Positions 38,613 to 53,800 of a DNA stretch of 64,000 nt are shown in pieces (positions within the stretch are counted from its first letter, which is position 1; the number at the start of each line of letters is the position of its first letter). This stretch comes from Amblyomma americanum (lineage: Eukaryota; Arthropoda; Arachnida; Ixodida; Ixodidae): contig NC_135497.1 in the NCBI RefSeq assembly GCF_052857255.1, forward strand, positions 185,019,097 through 185,083,096, given 5' to 3'. The translations under genes and the position numbers were made by a program. Under the pieces are notes generated by a model. It was given only the letters and a program-made list of their open reading frames with translations, did not search any database and was not told where the DNA came from.

Positions 38613-39236
38613 ATGATGGACTTTTGCGCTGAACCTCATGAGCATGAGGAAAAGGGCGGCTCGCCAGGCGCAGGCGTCCAGTGTGAACTTTCTTTGCGCA
38701 TCGACATGGAAGCGGTGCGTCGGGGGTGTTTCACCAATGACGCGGATGAAACATCGAGCTCAGCGGTAGCGGCGTCGCTTGAGGCGCAGGTGTCGCAGCT
38801 GACTAGAGCTGATTCTGATACAGCGGACACGGGTACAAGCAATGCTACAGTGGAGAGATTGCCATACGGCAGATCAGCTGGTGTGTACAGTGTCTGCGTC
38901 CTTTACCGTGAACAGAGCACGCAAACACGTAAAAAGTTTGCGCCGCACGCCAAATCACGGCACGATCTTGGCGTGCCTTTGCCTATGCAGCCCGAGGGAC
39001 TGGCGTCCAGCGTAAAGACGCTACAGCAGTTGAGCACGCAAAGCATGAAGGCCTCAGAAAACATGGCTCTGTCCATAGTGAAGGCGCGTGGCCTAAGTGC
39101 GCTGACCGCCAACGAGGGTCGTAAGTTGGATAGAGAGCAGCGCAAACAGAATGTCACTGCGCTGACCGCCTGTGCCGCACCGATATTCGGTCGTAGACGG
39201 CGGGTGAGAGTGTTCGACCCGGGAGGACGCCGCTGA
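38613..39236 (+). CDS. LTR-element internal ORF, hypothetical
   Basis: The longest plus-strand frame of the element, 207 codons, opens with MMDFCAEP and is polar, with Ser/Thr/Ala-rich stretches and a basic end (FGRRRRVRVFDPGGRR). Residues 120-165 (SSVKTLQQLSTQSMKASE and on) could be helical. There is no CCHC knuckle, aspartic protease, RT or integrase motif. A stop two codons before this ATG separates it from an upstream frame (38407-38616) of similar character, so they may be one decayed gene. It could be a relic of gag or a lineage-specific gene. Confidence 0.4.
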   Translation: MMDFCAEPHEHEEKGGSPGAGVQCELSLRIDMEAVRRGCFTNDADETSSSAVAASLEAQVSQLTRADSDTADTGTSNATVERLPYGRSAGVYSVCVLYREQSTQTRKKFAPHAKSRHDLGVPLPMQPEGLASSVKTLQQLSTQSMKASENMALSIVKARGLSALTANEGRKLDREQRKQNVTALTACAAPIFGRRRRVRVFDPGGRR

Positions 39237-39804
39237 ATCGTAGGATGCGTTGGCCATGCCCACTCCATCTTTAACAGGCCTCGCCATGTCCCAACAAGGA
39301 CCCGTGTGCAGGTATGCAACACGGCTAGCCTTGGTAGCACGTCTAGAGATGAAACAAAAGACTCGAGTAAGCGCGGACGCAGTAGGTGGGTGTGGGGGAT
39401 CCAGAGTTGGCAGGACTCAGTGTTCAGGGACTGCAGACATGGACATGACCGAATGTTCTTGTGCGGCAGTTATGCTGATTTTACCTTGTGTGCTTCAGTG
39501 ATTACGGACAGTGTGATATAAACTGCTCGGAACTGTCTTTGTTTGCATATTAAAGGTGTTTGAGTGCCCCGAGAATGATGTGCTGTCTTAGTTACAAGAT
39601 TGAGAGTATTTGTCATTGGCACTGTCATTAGCATTGTCATTAGCATTGTCCTCGGGATGGGTGTGAGTGTGTGACGAAGGGTCGCAGCATGCGGGCTCGC
39701 AGGCTCCGGTTGCTTGCTCGTGCAGAGGTACACAACCGCCACTTGCCGAACCCTTTTTGTTGTTTGTTGCCTCGGCTTAAATCTGAATAGATTAACCGAG
39801 TCTT

Positions 39805-39814
39805 GGGGGGGAGG
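39805..39814 (+). promoter_or_regulatory. Polypurine tract
   Basis: GGGGGGGAGG lies directly against the start of the 3' LTR, where plus-strand DNA synthesis is primed in LTR retroelements. Confidence 0.8.
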
Positions 39815-40554
39815 TATAGGGTTCGGCGCGCTGTTGCATCTTTTTGTACATGTGTTGCGAATATTCCGCGAGAGGGCAGTGACCTAGGCTGCGCGTCCGG
39901 TTTTGTTTTATTTTGTTTTGCTTTGGTGCACGCCGTTAGAACGGGACTCATTCCTTTTTGGTTAGTCTCCCCATTCGTCCTTGCGGTTTCCTTCGCCGCT
40001 CCGGACGGCGGGGCTATCTGCCAGCCTAGACCTTGGACCCCTGTCCCCTTGGCGAAGGATTGCGAGACCACCTATGGAGGAACTCGGGGGTAAGGGAAAA
40101 CGCTGACATCAGTTCTGAGCTTTCCTATTCGTCAAAACTGATGAGCCGCAGTTAGCAGTTTATTTTTACGTGTGGAAAGGGACGCGGGCATCTTGGGGGT
40201 GTACCCGCGAAGGGAGCCGTGCCCGTGTGCTTTTTGTCTCTAGCTGCTCCTAGCTGGCAGGCGCTCGGTCTGGCCGAGTGCGGGGGGAGTGACCGTTGAG
40301 AGCTGGTGCAAGGCGCGCCAGTTTGACTGTTGGGACGCGGTGTCCCTCGCCTCTGTGCAGGCGGTCGGCTAGGCCGGCCGCGGATAGTTGTGGCCGTATA
40401 CTGACTTTTGTTTGTACCCATCTGTAAATAGCCTGTATAAAAGTTCGTTATCACTAAATCGCTTCGCCTGCAAGTCATACCATGGAGAAGCCTTCAAGCG
40501 GTGCATCCAGTTTTCTGGAAATCACCGGACCAACACCACCGGCAAACCTTTACT
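39815..40554 (+). repeat. 3' LTR
   Basis: 740 bp from TATAGGGTTCGG (TG to TA change at the terminus) to CCTTTACT. It differs from the 5' LTR by about 30 substitutions, a 9-base deletion near 40370 and small indels. TATAAAAG is at 40436-40443. Confidence 0.92.
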
Positions 40555-40612
40555 CTGCCACATTCCTAACGAGAGACAGGTGCCCGTAAAGGCCCCGCTG
40601 AAGACAGATTTG

Positions 40613-40945
40613 GCGTCCGTCCGTCCGTCCGTCCGTCCGTCTGTCTGTCTGTCTGTCTGTCCGTCCGTCCGTCCGTCCGTCCGTCCGTCCGTCCGTCCGT
40701 CCGTCCGTCCGTCCGTCCGTCCGTCTGTGTCTGTCTGTCCGTCTGTCTGTCTGTCTGTCCGTCCGTCCGTCCGTCCGTCCGTCCGTCCGTCCGTCCGTCC
40801 GTCCGTCCGTCCGTCCGTCTGTCTGTCTGTCTGTCTGTCCGTCCGTCCGTCCGTCCGTCCGTCCGTCCGTCCGTCCGTCCGTCCGTCCGTCCGTCTGTCC
40901 GTCCGTCCGTCCCGTCCGTCCGTCCGTCTGTCCGTCTGTCTGTCC

Positions 40946-40996
<51 letters not shown>

Positions 40997-41092
40997 CGTC
41001 TGTCTGTCTGTCATGTCCGTCCGTCCGTCCGTCCGTCCGTCCGTCCGTCCGTCCGTCTGTCTGTCTGTCTGTCTGTCTGTATGTCTGTCTGT
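40613..41092. repeat. (CCGT)n/(CTGT)n tetranucleotide array, ~480 bp
   Basis: Alternating blocks of CCGT and CTGT units with rare slips (for example TGTGTC near 40726, CCCG near 40910, CATG near 41012). It begins about 55 bases beyond the LTR element. The Pro-Ser-Val and Thr-Asp-Gly frames over it are artefacts. Confidence 0.95.
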
Positions 41093-41513
41093 CTCATTAG
41101 TAGACAGTGTCCGTTACTTCTCTCGTTGAGTAACAGGAGCACTAGGAAAGCGATAAGCATGCCAGAGATAGCAGTTCAACGCTGATGTATGGCTTCCCTC
41201 CATAATTATAGGAAGCAAACACCGGGGCATAAATCGTCGCGAATTAACAAAAAAAACCACAAGAAACGTATGACAAGTACCCCGTACGCAGGTAAACGCC
41301 CAGAAGTATGATGGAAAGACGTTGTCAACGAGGCCGCATACAGTTCATAGGCGCCAGTATACGAGCACCCAACAGCCCAGAGACGCACAGAAGTCATTGC
41401 ATATCGCTGCCTAAGCGCAAAACAAGGATCTAGTACTACACCCCCTCCCCCACCCACCACTCCTATATTACTGCCGCTTTTAAAATTCGCTTATTGCACG
41501 TAGAGCCCCCGTC
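41093..41513. other. No gene recognised
   Basis: Unique-looking DNA with a C-rich tract near 41440-41460. Confidence 0.35.
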
Positions 41514-41527
41514 AAAAGTTTACAGCC

Positions 41528-41645
41528 TTTTGCGATGTCAGTGCACGTTAAAGAACCCCAGGTGGTCGAAATTTCGGAGCCCTTCACTACGGCGTCCCTC
41601 ATAGCCTGAGTCGCTTTGTGAAGTTAAACCCATATAAACCAAACC
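41528..41645 (+). mobile_element. Ruka-like SINE, 5'-truncated, with TSD
   Basis: Only the body (GCGATGTCAGTGCACGTTAA, GGTGGTCGAAATTTCGG, CATAGCCTGAGTCGC) and the tail of AAACC units are present. The copy is flanked by AAAAGTTTACAGCC (41514-41527) and AAAAGTTTACCAGCC (41646-41660), a clear target duplication with one inserted base. The duplication shows that the truncation arose at insertion, as with LINEs. Confidence 0.9.
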
Positions 41646-41660
41646 AAAAGTTTACCAGCC

Positions 41661-42429
41661 CCAAGGGGGGTGTGCTTCTAAGCTGTTTTAGCGGCACTCC
41701 CTAGCGTACCTACCAGTTCATGTATTACGAGGATTGAGGACGCGAAAGCCATTCCTCTTTAAAGTGATTAGAGTCCCTGAGGATGCATAACGAGGCAATA
41801 CAGCATGCCTCATAAGGAAACCCCTTGGGCCGTAGTAACTTTTGACGGGGGTTACATACTCCATGCCTTTTAGGCCACTTGTTGGCAAAATTAGACCAAA
41901 AAGTTTCCTTCTTTATGGCCTATCGTACAGGGACCTTCTGTACGTAAGTGTGCAGACATCTGCTGAATTTTCGCCTGGGCGAGGTATGCTAGCGGCATTT
42001 AAGAGCAGAAGCTCTATGACTTCCCCTGGCTCTGACTGTCGCACATTTCAAAGAGAACTTCAGCGCGCAGTTTTGACGTACGGACACATAGAGCGCATGA
42101 TGGAACGGGCGCCCGTCCCGTCTTTTGTTTTTGAAAGCGTTGGCTGTTCTTGGCTTTTTCCTTAGTTACGCGCTGTCGTCGTCGGCGGGGGCGCCAACCA
42201 CGGACCTTGGCAGCGCGACAAGATGCTGCGCGCCCGACATGGCGGATTTATGTTTTGGCGAGGGCGTTGGCTGCGATGAGCCACCCGGCGAAATTTGCAG
42301 CGCGCCATGACTTTGAGGGGCGAGTAGTGGCACAGCGTGTCTCTGAAAATTCCTTGCATTCGCGCCACAGTACATTCGGGTTACACACTCGTGACCATCC
42401 TGCGAGCTTCTAGGTCCGTCCGTCAACAG
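41661..42429. other. No gene recognised; GC-rich part near 42090-42320
   Basis: The 42125-42310 frame looks like a leader plus cysteine-rich peptide but starts at TTG with no in-frame ATG, so I do not call it. Confidence 0.35.
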
Positions 42430-42483
42430 AATTTGGGAACCACTTAAGCTCCCTGTTTAAGGGCATGACGCGACAGCGTTAAT
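42430..42483 (-). repeat. Interspersed repeat family R1, terminal fragment
   Basis: On the minus strand TTAACGCTGTCGCGTCATGC followed by CCTTAAACAGGGAGCTTAAG matches the right end of copies at 2308-2790 and 20589-20985. Confidence 0.5.
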
Positions 42484-44214
42484 GGGTCCCGTCAGCGGTT
42501 CCTCTTGCCCACGAAGACACGGAAATTGCTTCCCTTTTCACAATTACACTCATTCTGTGAAAGACTTGGGCAAGGGAGTCCGAAGCCAAGGTTCAGGGAT
42601 TCGATTAGCGACGAATGGCCGCAATTTTCTTTGCAGAAGAATTTGTTTACTTTAAATACTCTCATGTCCCACTGATGTTGAGTCATGTTGCGACTTTATA
42701 GTCACCAGTTTTATTGTTATAACCACTTTTCAAATCCGCCGCTCCACGTGTGACGTAGCCACTTTTTTGACCATTCCAGAGTTTTTGCGACGACGACGGC
42801 GGATTTACTGCTCAACGGAAGCCTTACGCTGTCTCGTAATAGCGGTGAACTTCTCTTTAGAAACTTGGTTAGCCAACTAGCCCCGCAACGTATTTTGTTA
42901 ATTCTCACTTTATATTTTCCTGATGGCACAGTCGTGCAATGATCGCTAATGCACCGGCCACTAAATGAGTGAGGTTTGCACCTTATACGAGATAAATGCC
43001 CCGCCGAACACTCGGAAGCAAGACACGCCTTCTCAATTTGCAGCTAGATGCTTAAACCACAGCGCTCGCCCTGCTTCTTCAAGAAAGCTTCGGCCCCATG
43101 AGCATTGCAATAAGTCATACTCTGCGTGACTGTAGGCTCACAGGCAAATCTGTGCAGTTTATAAATTTACAAAATGATGTCGTGCAGGTACTGCAAGTGT
43201 TCTCAAGTCCAGATAGAATCGTCCATCACTAGAGAGCCCACCATAAATGGTACGAGCACAACAGCGTCAGTAAAGCATGGAGATGCACTGAGACGCCGGT
43301 CTAGAGCGGGGGGCTGCCAGACCGGGAGGCTACAGAGGCCGAGCTTTCTGACAGCGGCCACCAACAGATCTCCCTCTTTCGACGCGAAGCGATACACGGG
43401 CATTCGTTCTAATCCAACTAGTCTGTGAGCTCGGCTAGCGGCTGTAGCGACAATTGCATAGCCCCCAACAACTGTCTAGTCCTGCGACGTAACGTGGGAA
43501 CAATTTTATCTGACCCACTGATAAATGTCATCTGACCCAAAACGAACCGTCAGCTATGCAAATGCTGCGCCAAAGTCGTACTGCGCAAGGTTCACTTTAG
43601 TATTATATTTATTTTTTCAAGGGAGATTTGATTGTGCATGTTGCTATTCGGGAACTGTTTGCACGGGCGATTTGATGTTGCGGTTGATCATTCTTAAGCC
43701 CAGAATTGTGCTTGAGTTGTTTAGTGAACCGAAATGCCTCCTGATATAGTCGCCGCTGTTTGACAGCTTCCTGCTGGGTTAAATGTAGGTATGCGCTTTA
43801 GAAAGCACGAGAACACTGCTTTGCACCGTTAGCCTTGCAGAAGCCTCCATATCAGGTTAAAGCTAACAGTTATGCTATTTGGTTGTACGCGGGGGCAGCA
43901 GGAGGGAGGGGGCATGACGTCAGCGAGAGTAACAACAGCGCAAAGTAACACATGCAGACGAGGCAATCGCTGCTCCCAGGGCCGCAGACAAGTGATTGGG
44001 TGGGGCTCTCTATCATGCCGACTGTTGCTACGCGATTGACAAGGACAGCTGTAAAGTGCTGTGAGCTCAAGTCATACACTGATTTCGCTTGGAATCTCAT
44101 AAGGCTGAATGTCGCTCTTAAATCCTTCGGCAACAAGTCCTACTACCTGAAACTTGCAAGTTAAACTTGAAGCAAAATAACCACACCATCAACCCTGAAA
44201 AAAAAATCAGTCGT
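42484..44214. other. No gene recognised
   Basis: AT-rich, with short frames only. Confidence 0.35.
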
Positions 44215-44972
44215 ATAATATCTATACGTGCGACCCACTCTCGGGCACGGTTTTTCCAGATGGGACCCTGGCTGCATGCCGTTAACATCTCGGATAGTGT
44301 ACAAAAACGTTCAGCTCATTTCATTCTCAATAATTATCACCGTAGTGCAAGCGTCACTAACCTGAAACAAATTATTAATTTGTTCCTTCTCGCTTTTGAC
44401 TGTAAGTTGCCTCGTAGATTTTTTTCACATCTGTCATCGTAACAACCTCCTCGATAGCGCCTTATCAAACATGCCATTTTCATATTACACGTGCCGAACA
44501 TTCCTACAAAGTTTACGTACGCCGCCGAAACACGGTGACATATGCACATTCACTTCTACCAAAGACATGCTGTGACCGGAACCTCGTACATGCCGCACTA
44601 GTCACCATCACCGACGACCATTGCTTCCGCATGCACCCACTAACACACTTGCAATTTTTGGACCAACTGATACTCACTTGCTGCTTTTTTTGTTTTGTTG
44701 TTCTAACCATTTAGCCACTTGAAGATTCTTTTTTTTCCTTGCACTTTGGATTCAGTATATCGCGTTTGAACACTGTTTTTGAATCCTCAGTGTAAATGTA
44801 GTTCATTCTATATTTGCTATTTGGCTTTATCCTAACTCTTACACACTTTCCACTGCACTACTTATTGGGGAATGTGTCTTCACTGTGTTTGGGTTTGAAT
44901 TTTTCAGTAAACTTTTTTCAGGTATCCCTCTTACTTCCCTCTACAACGACTGTAAGTACTGAGGGTAAAATA
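44215..44972 (+). pseudogene. CR1/L2-like LINE 3' relic
   Basis: The plus strand encodes, with indels, the C-terminal part of a non-LTR reverse transcriptase. GPWLHAVNISDSVQKRSAHF is followed by ILNNYHRSASVTNL, matching the usual WDP....I..IE.VQ.R.A.FI...Y...SVT.L. block found after the RT palm. It continues in another frame through LLDSALSNMPFSYYTCRT and TPPKHGDICTFTSTKD to a stop near 44714. A 3' UTR-like stretch then ends near TACTGAGGGTAAAATAC (44955-44972), a typical end for this type of LINE. The palm domain and endonuclease are absent. It is distinct from the LINE at 31.4-33.9 kb. Confidence 0.65.
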
Positions 44973-46004
44973 CACGAACGCAACCCTCTAGGCGCTGCTC
45001 CAGAAATTAAGACCTGTGAGTAACTTGCTCGTACGGAACGCATAAATAGCGTGTCAGTGCGTTCGCATAGTTTTTTTTCTATTTCCTCGGTTGAGCGCCA
45101 GCACTTAACATCCCTGCCTTTCCCTCCTCCTCTTTATCTAACAGCACTTAAGACAACGTCGCGTTCGATTCTCGTAGACGATTCAGGAAACATGCGTCAG
45201 CTCGTTCGAAGCCTACATTGCTTCGCTGCAAAATTGAAATTTTGTCAGCATGAAATGCGTGAGAACAGCCTAAACTTACTCTCACACGAGTAATTACTTC
45301 CTTAGTGTCGTGCTACTCACTTGGAAATGAAACGGCAACTGCCACGTATCAGTGCTAACTCATTCCATAGAGTAATGTCTCTCCTATGTCTTCTAGAACC
45401 GCAGACAATAACTTCGTTTTTGCTTGCTACTCTTAGTTAAACACTACACTTCCAGTTACAACGCGTGTACGAAGCTGGGCTTGTTCACGCGCAGTCATTT
45501 TGTGACAGCTCAAGGGACGACGCAGCAAGCACAGAGACTACACTCTCGCTGATTATCAAACGGCGGTTATTTTCAGGAGCGCGTATATTGGCCTTCAATG
45601 AACACCAAACAGAAGGAAACGGAAAGTCACGTTGAAGACGCACAATGCAGCACGACGGTACGGATGACACGTGGTTGGGGAACTGAGAGGCGAGTAATTA
45701 AAATATATTTTTTTTAAATTCTGCACGCGCTCGATAAAAGCAAGAGGCAAAGGAAATCAGCTCAAACCAATAAAAAGACAAGTGCTGTAACACGCTCAAC
45801 AAAAAACCAAAAACAAGTGTAGAAAGCAGCTAAGATATGGCGACACGAATGCGGGTCGGTAATTAGGGGTTTGAGTTCCTTGTTTCTTCAACAGGCTAAC
45901 AGACAGGGGATTCACACATGCTAGGTCCCATTCTCAGGTATGGTGAAGACCGCTCGTATCTCACGTGCACGCTGGTTGTAATATTTCTTTGCAATGCGCG
46001 TTTC
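44973..46004. other. No gene recognised
   Basis: AT-rich sequence with T and A homopolymers. No motif. Confidence 0.35.
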
Positions 46005-46016
46005 TGTAAACAGAGG

Positions 46017-46258
46017 TTTTTTTTTTTAAGTTCTATAGGATGTAACGTCCCAAAGCGACTCAGGCTATGAGGGACGCCGAAGTGGATGACTCCGGATAAT
46101 TTCGACCACCTGGGGTTCTTTTAACGTGCACTGGCATTGCACAGTACACAGGCCTCTGCCATTTCGCCTCCATCGGATGCGGCCACTGCAGCCGAAATCG
46201 AACCCGCGTTTATCGGGTCAGCAGCCGAGCGCCAAACCATTGAGCCACCGCGGAGCCT
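46017..46258 (-). mobile_element. Ruka-like SINE, full length, with 12-bp TSD
   Basis: The minus strand has head GGCTCCGCGGTGGCTCAATGG, B box GGGTTCGATTTCGGC, the body and an A-rich tail (T-run 46017-46028). It is flanked by TGTAAACAGAGG (46005-46016) and TGTAAGCAGAGG (46259-46270), a target duplication with one mismatch. Confidence 0.9.
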
Positions 46259-46270
46259 TGTAAGCAGAGG

Positions 46271-50302
<4,032 letters not shown>

Positions 50303-50470
50303 GTGAGTGAGTGAGTGAGTGAGTGAGTGAGTGAGTGAGTGAGTGAGTGAGTGAGTGAGTGAGTGAGTGAGTGAGTGAGTGAGTGAGTGAGTGAGTGAGT
50401 GAGTGAGTGAGTGAGTGAGTGAGTGAGTGAGTGAGTGAGTGAGTGAGTGAGTGAGTGAGTGAGCGAGTGA
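50303..50470. repeat. (GAGT)n microsatellite, ~168 bp
   Basis: Near-perfect tetranucleotide array (GTGA/GAGT) with a variant unit near its end (GCGAGTGAGCC). Confidence 0.95.
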
Positions 50471-50638
50471 GCCTGTGCGCGTTTATGAGTGACAGAGAAG
50501 GTGTGTGTGTGCACGCGTGCCATAAAAGAGGAGAGAGAAAAAATAGGCTTCCTGCACATTAAAACAAACATAAATTCCTACGACGCTGCTCATCAGATAA
50601 CGCTGAGTTGTGTCTGAGAAGCCGTGGTTTGCTCTTCA

Positions 50639-50858
50639 GGTTTAACGTCCCAAAGCGACTCAGGCTATGAGGGACGCCGTGGTGAAAGTCTCCGTATAAG
50701 TTCGACCACCTGCGGTTTTTTAACGTGCACTTGCATCGCAGAGTACACAGGCCTCTAGCACTTCACCTCCATCGAAATGCGACCGCCACTTCCGGGATCG
50801 AACCTGCGTCTTTAGGGTTAGCAGCCGAGCACCATAACGACTGAGCCACCGCGGCAGC
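50639..50858 (-). mobile_element. Ruka-like SINE, near full length
   Basis: The minus strand has head AGCTGCCGCGGTGGCTCAG, an A-box-like GTCGTTATGGTGC, B box GGTTCGATCCCGG, body GTGCACGTTAAAAAACCGC and end CATAGCCTGAGTCGC. The A-rich tail is short or lost. A weak flanking match (CCGTGGTTT/CCATGGTTG) may be a decayed target duplication. Confidence 0.85.
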
Positions 50859-53800
50859 TGCAAAACCATGGTTGTGACGGAAGCACAACATAGTTACGAC
50901 CAAAAAGTAGAAAGAACCTTGGTTCGACTGTCTTCCAGTCTTATAGCGTTGTTATGGCTGCTGTATTATGCGGTTACAAAAACATTGTAGGATATCTCGT
51001 CATAGAGAGCAATTGCAGGCAGTAAACAGACTGCAGGAAAGGCGTAGCGCAAATATGGCTGTGGCTACACTCGGGTGGTTGCCAGGTCCCTTGGCTGCTG
51101 ACCGAGAGCCTCTGCCTATACACCGGCTCCTAAGAGTTAGGTCAGCCGCATAGTCTTCCTGGCTGATTTCGTGGCTTAAGGAGGCCCCGCTATCAACTGC
51201 TTTTCTTAGCTGGACAGCGCTCTCAGCGTACCTCGCTGCTTTCGCAGTTTGAGGCACTACTGCATTTGCCCGTTCTTCATTGGGCCTTAGCGACGCGTTC
51301 GGCCGCTTTGGCTGCCTTCTCAACTTCGTGTGCGGCTACATAAAGCTGCCCTTGGTGGCATAAGCGAGCCTTTCTATCTCTTGACTCATGCGGCAGCATT
51401 GCAAGGCTGCGGCAGCGGCGCTATTGGCGCCGAGCATTTGGAAACGCAGAACTAGCGCATGAAAGATGACAAAGGCGACGATTCACAGCACTCATATCGC
51501 TAGAGGCTACCAATTAGAACACCTAGTGTGACAGGCTGCTGCAAAGACCGAGTGGCCCAACACAACAGCACCAACAGCAGGGATGCGAAGCTGCTCTACT
51601 TACGCTGGTTCAGGCCCGAATACCACTCGGGGATAAATTATGCTAAAGTCTTTTTCTGTAGGACATTTTTCAAACACAAAATTTCCTAATGCATCGGTAT
51701 GATGCTGTTCCTCATGTTCGATCTAGACGCCAAAGCGGTTTCCCGGTGATCTTAAACTGAGTTGCCAGTATGGCAGCTAAAAGAATTTTATGCTAAAAGC
51801 AGCGAAAGTCGTAATAAGGAGACAACACAGCCATCATTACAATGAAAAACATGTCACCGGGTTTTATACGTCTTCTTCGAGACTTATGCATTTATTCAGT
51901 TTCGTGACCGATTTTTTTTTCTTTCATCTATTGTTCTCTTCCTGGTCTCTTTCCTCCACCTGAACTTTCTGTTTGTGTGGCGTTCTTGTCGGTCATTTCG
52001 AAGAGTGCCTCAAGGAACGAGTTCAGCAAGTTTAGAGAGGTCTGGGGCTCGGAGTATGGATTAAACTCTGGCATATTGTCGACCGTGTGTATGTTTACTT
52101 TCATAGGAGCACGTCTAACTTTATGCTAAGATATTTTTTCACATAAAGTTGATTATTGAACATCTGAACCGTACACGATGTTCTAAAGTCTTGAATCAGG
52201 AAGCTATAGGACATTGAAATAAGCCAGACATTGCGTAACATTTCTCATAAACGTTGGCCTCATTTCAAGCATTATCTTTATACTTTTTGAAGGAGGCGCG
52301 CGAAACACAGAGATAGCCATCCATGGGCTCTCCTTTGCTTCGTAAGGGGGCCCTGCCTAGACGGGAAGGGCTCCGCACCCACCCTCTGTAATATTGGTAA
52401 TAAATGTTTCCACCACGACCGCACAGAGAACAAGTGATTGGCGCTCGCGCGCGCTTACACAGCAGCTACTGCACCGCTAACTTGGGCTTGCTATGCCGGT
52501 GGACAGCATATAGGGAAAAAACGCCAGGCGCAGAAAACTTAAAACCTGCTCTCCTGACACGGAAAGCTGGAATTTAGTATGATGTCATCTGAGCGCGAAA
52601 AAGAAAACTAAACAAAGAGCACTCATCATTGGCGCTACAGCCAGAAAAATTATGGCTTCATAAGTTTATTTTTACATGCTGAGGCTTCATATTTAAACTG
52701 TGTTTCGTTAGGCTCCTTGCGTTGGTGCTGATCGAAACATCGGGTCTCCCACGAGAATCTGGTCTGAGTATCACAATTTTCTCTCTACTTCGCCTGCTGA
52801 CCAGGCAGATTTCTGCCGAAATGTTCACGATCCAGTTTTTACTTTTCTTTTGTGCGGTCGCAAAGCTCATTGCAGGTGTTTTTTAGTTTACATTGCTCGA
52901 GAAATTGTTTCTTCATTCAAAGATCTAGCATTTCGCATTTCGCGCCTCAGTGGTTGAAAATGCGTGAATTCAAGCGTGTCGATGTGAATTCCAGTACCAC
53001 GTTTGAACGGGATGCGTGTGGCGACACTAATAAAGGCTTCTTCGCGGTCATTTTAATGCTTTTTGGACTGCGTCTTATAGTGCGTACACCACTCTGAAAC
53101 AAAAATAATGGTCTATACAAAGAAAAACTATGCATTATTACGACCTGAGAGGTATTTCTCACAAACAACGCACAGTGGCTCAGCCACCCAATTAGCTTGG
53201 CACAGACTTGTCATCATTCGTAGCGCGGAAAAGGTTTTAAGGGTCACCACGGGTATTTTATGTTTGCGTTGTTTTTGCTGTCAACAAATGCGCTCTTTTT
53301 GTGCGTGAAATAGGCATATCTGACACCCTTAAAAAACAATTTGCCCCTCAACTCGCTTTTTTGATTGACATGGACAAAAAATGATATGTTGGTGCCTGAT
53401 TATGACTCCGGCTGCTCCTTGGCACATAACTGAAGAAAAACACCAGAACTGGCCACATAACGCTCAACAAAGCAATGCTACAACACACACAATCCACAAA
53501 ACAAATAATACAATAGACACGCCAGAAATGCTAGCATAAAAGAGAACAATAAACTATAGGTAACGATATTATACCTAGTGACATGAAAAGAGGATATACT
53601 GTAAGCCATAGTATGTACTAATCACACTAAACTCGCTTCATATTATGGATTATTCAGCCTTTCATGAAATTTAACAAATAATTAGGTCAGCATGATGTCA
53701 AAACAAGTTCTGCTCGCTGCGTGGATGCTAACACTGTTGCTTCAGTTTCAAACTCCCAACATGCCCAAGCTTTTTTCAGCTCTTCGTTCGCGTTACTTCA

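Larger units (their letters stand above)
36699..40554 (+). mobile_element. Complete non-autonomous LTR retrotransposon, 3.86 kb
   Basis: Two direct LTRs (36699-37448 and 39815-40554) enclose about 2.37 kb. A 5-bp target duplication CTGCC flanks the whole (36694-36698 and 40555-40559). A primer binding site directly follows the 5' LTR, and a G-rich polypurine tract directly precedes the 3' LTR. The interior shows short frames only and no protease, RT, RNase H or integrase motifs in any frame, so the element must rely on a partner. By hand count the LTRs differ at about 30 positions plus a few indels, near 4-5 percent, so it is not a brand-new insertion. The interior is too short for Gypsy or BEL coding regions, and the superfamily is not assignable from proteins. 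Confidence 0.88.

Noticed and set aside
40388..41185. 265-codon Pro-Ser-Val-rich frame and 154-codon Thr-Asp-Gly-rich frame
   Set aside because: They read the (CCGT/CTGT)n array.
42125..42310. Leader-plus-cysteine-rich 61-codon frame resembling a secreted peptide
   Set aside because: The frame begins with TTG, there is no in-frame ATG, and the cysteine spacing matches no family I know.
50303..50470. CRISPR-like array (also considered for 40613-41092)
   Set aside because: Units are 4 bp and contiguous with no unique spacers, and the window is eukaryotic.
51000..51323. Ala/Lys/Arg-rich minus-strand frame, possibly helical
   Set aside because: Extension needs frame changes, and no family or repeat periodicity could be confirmed.
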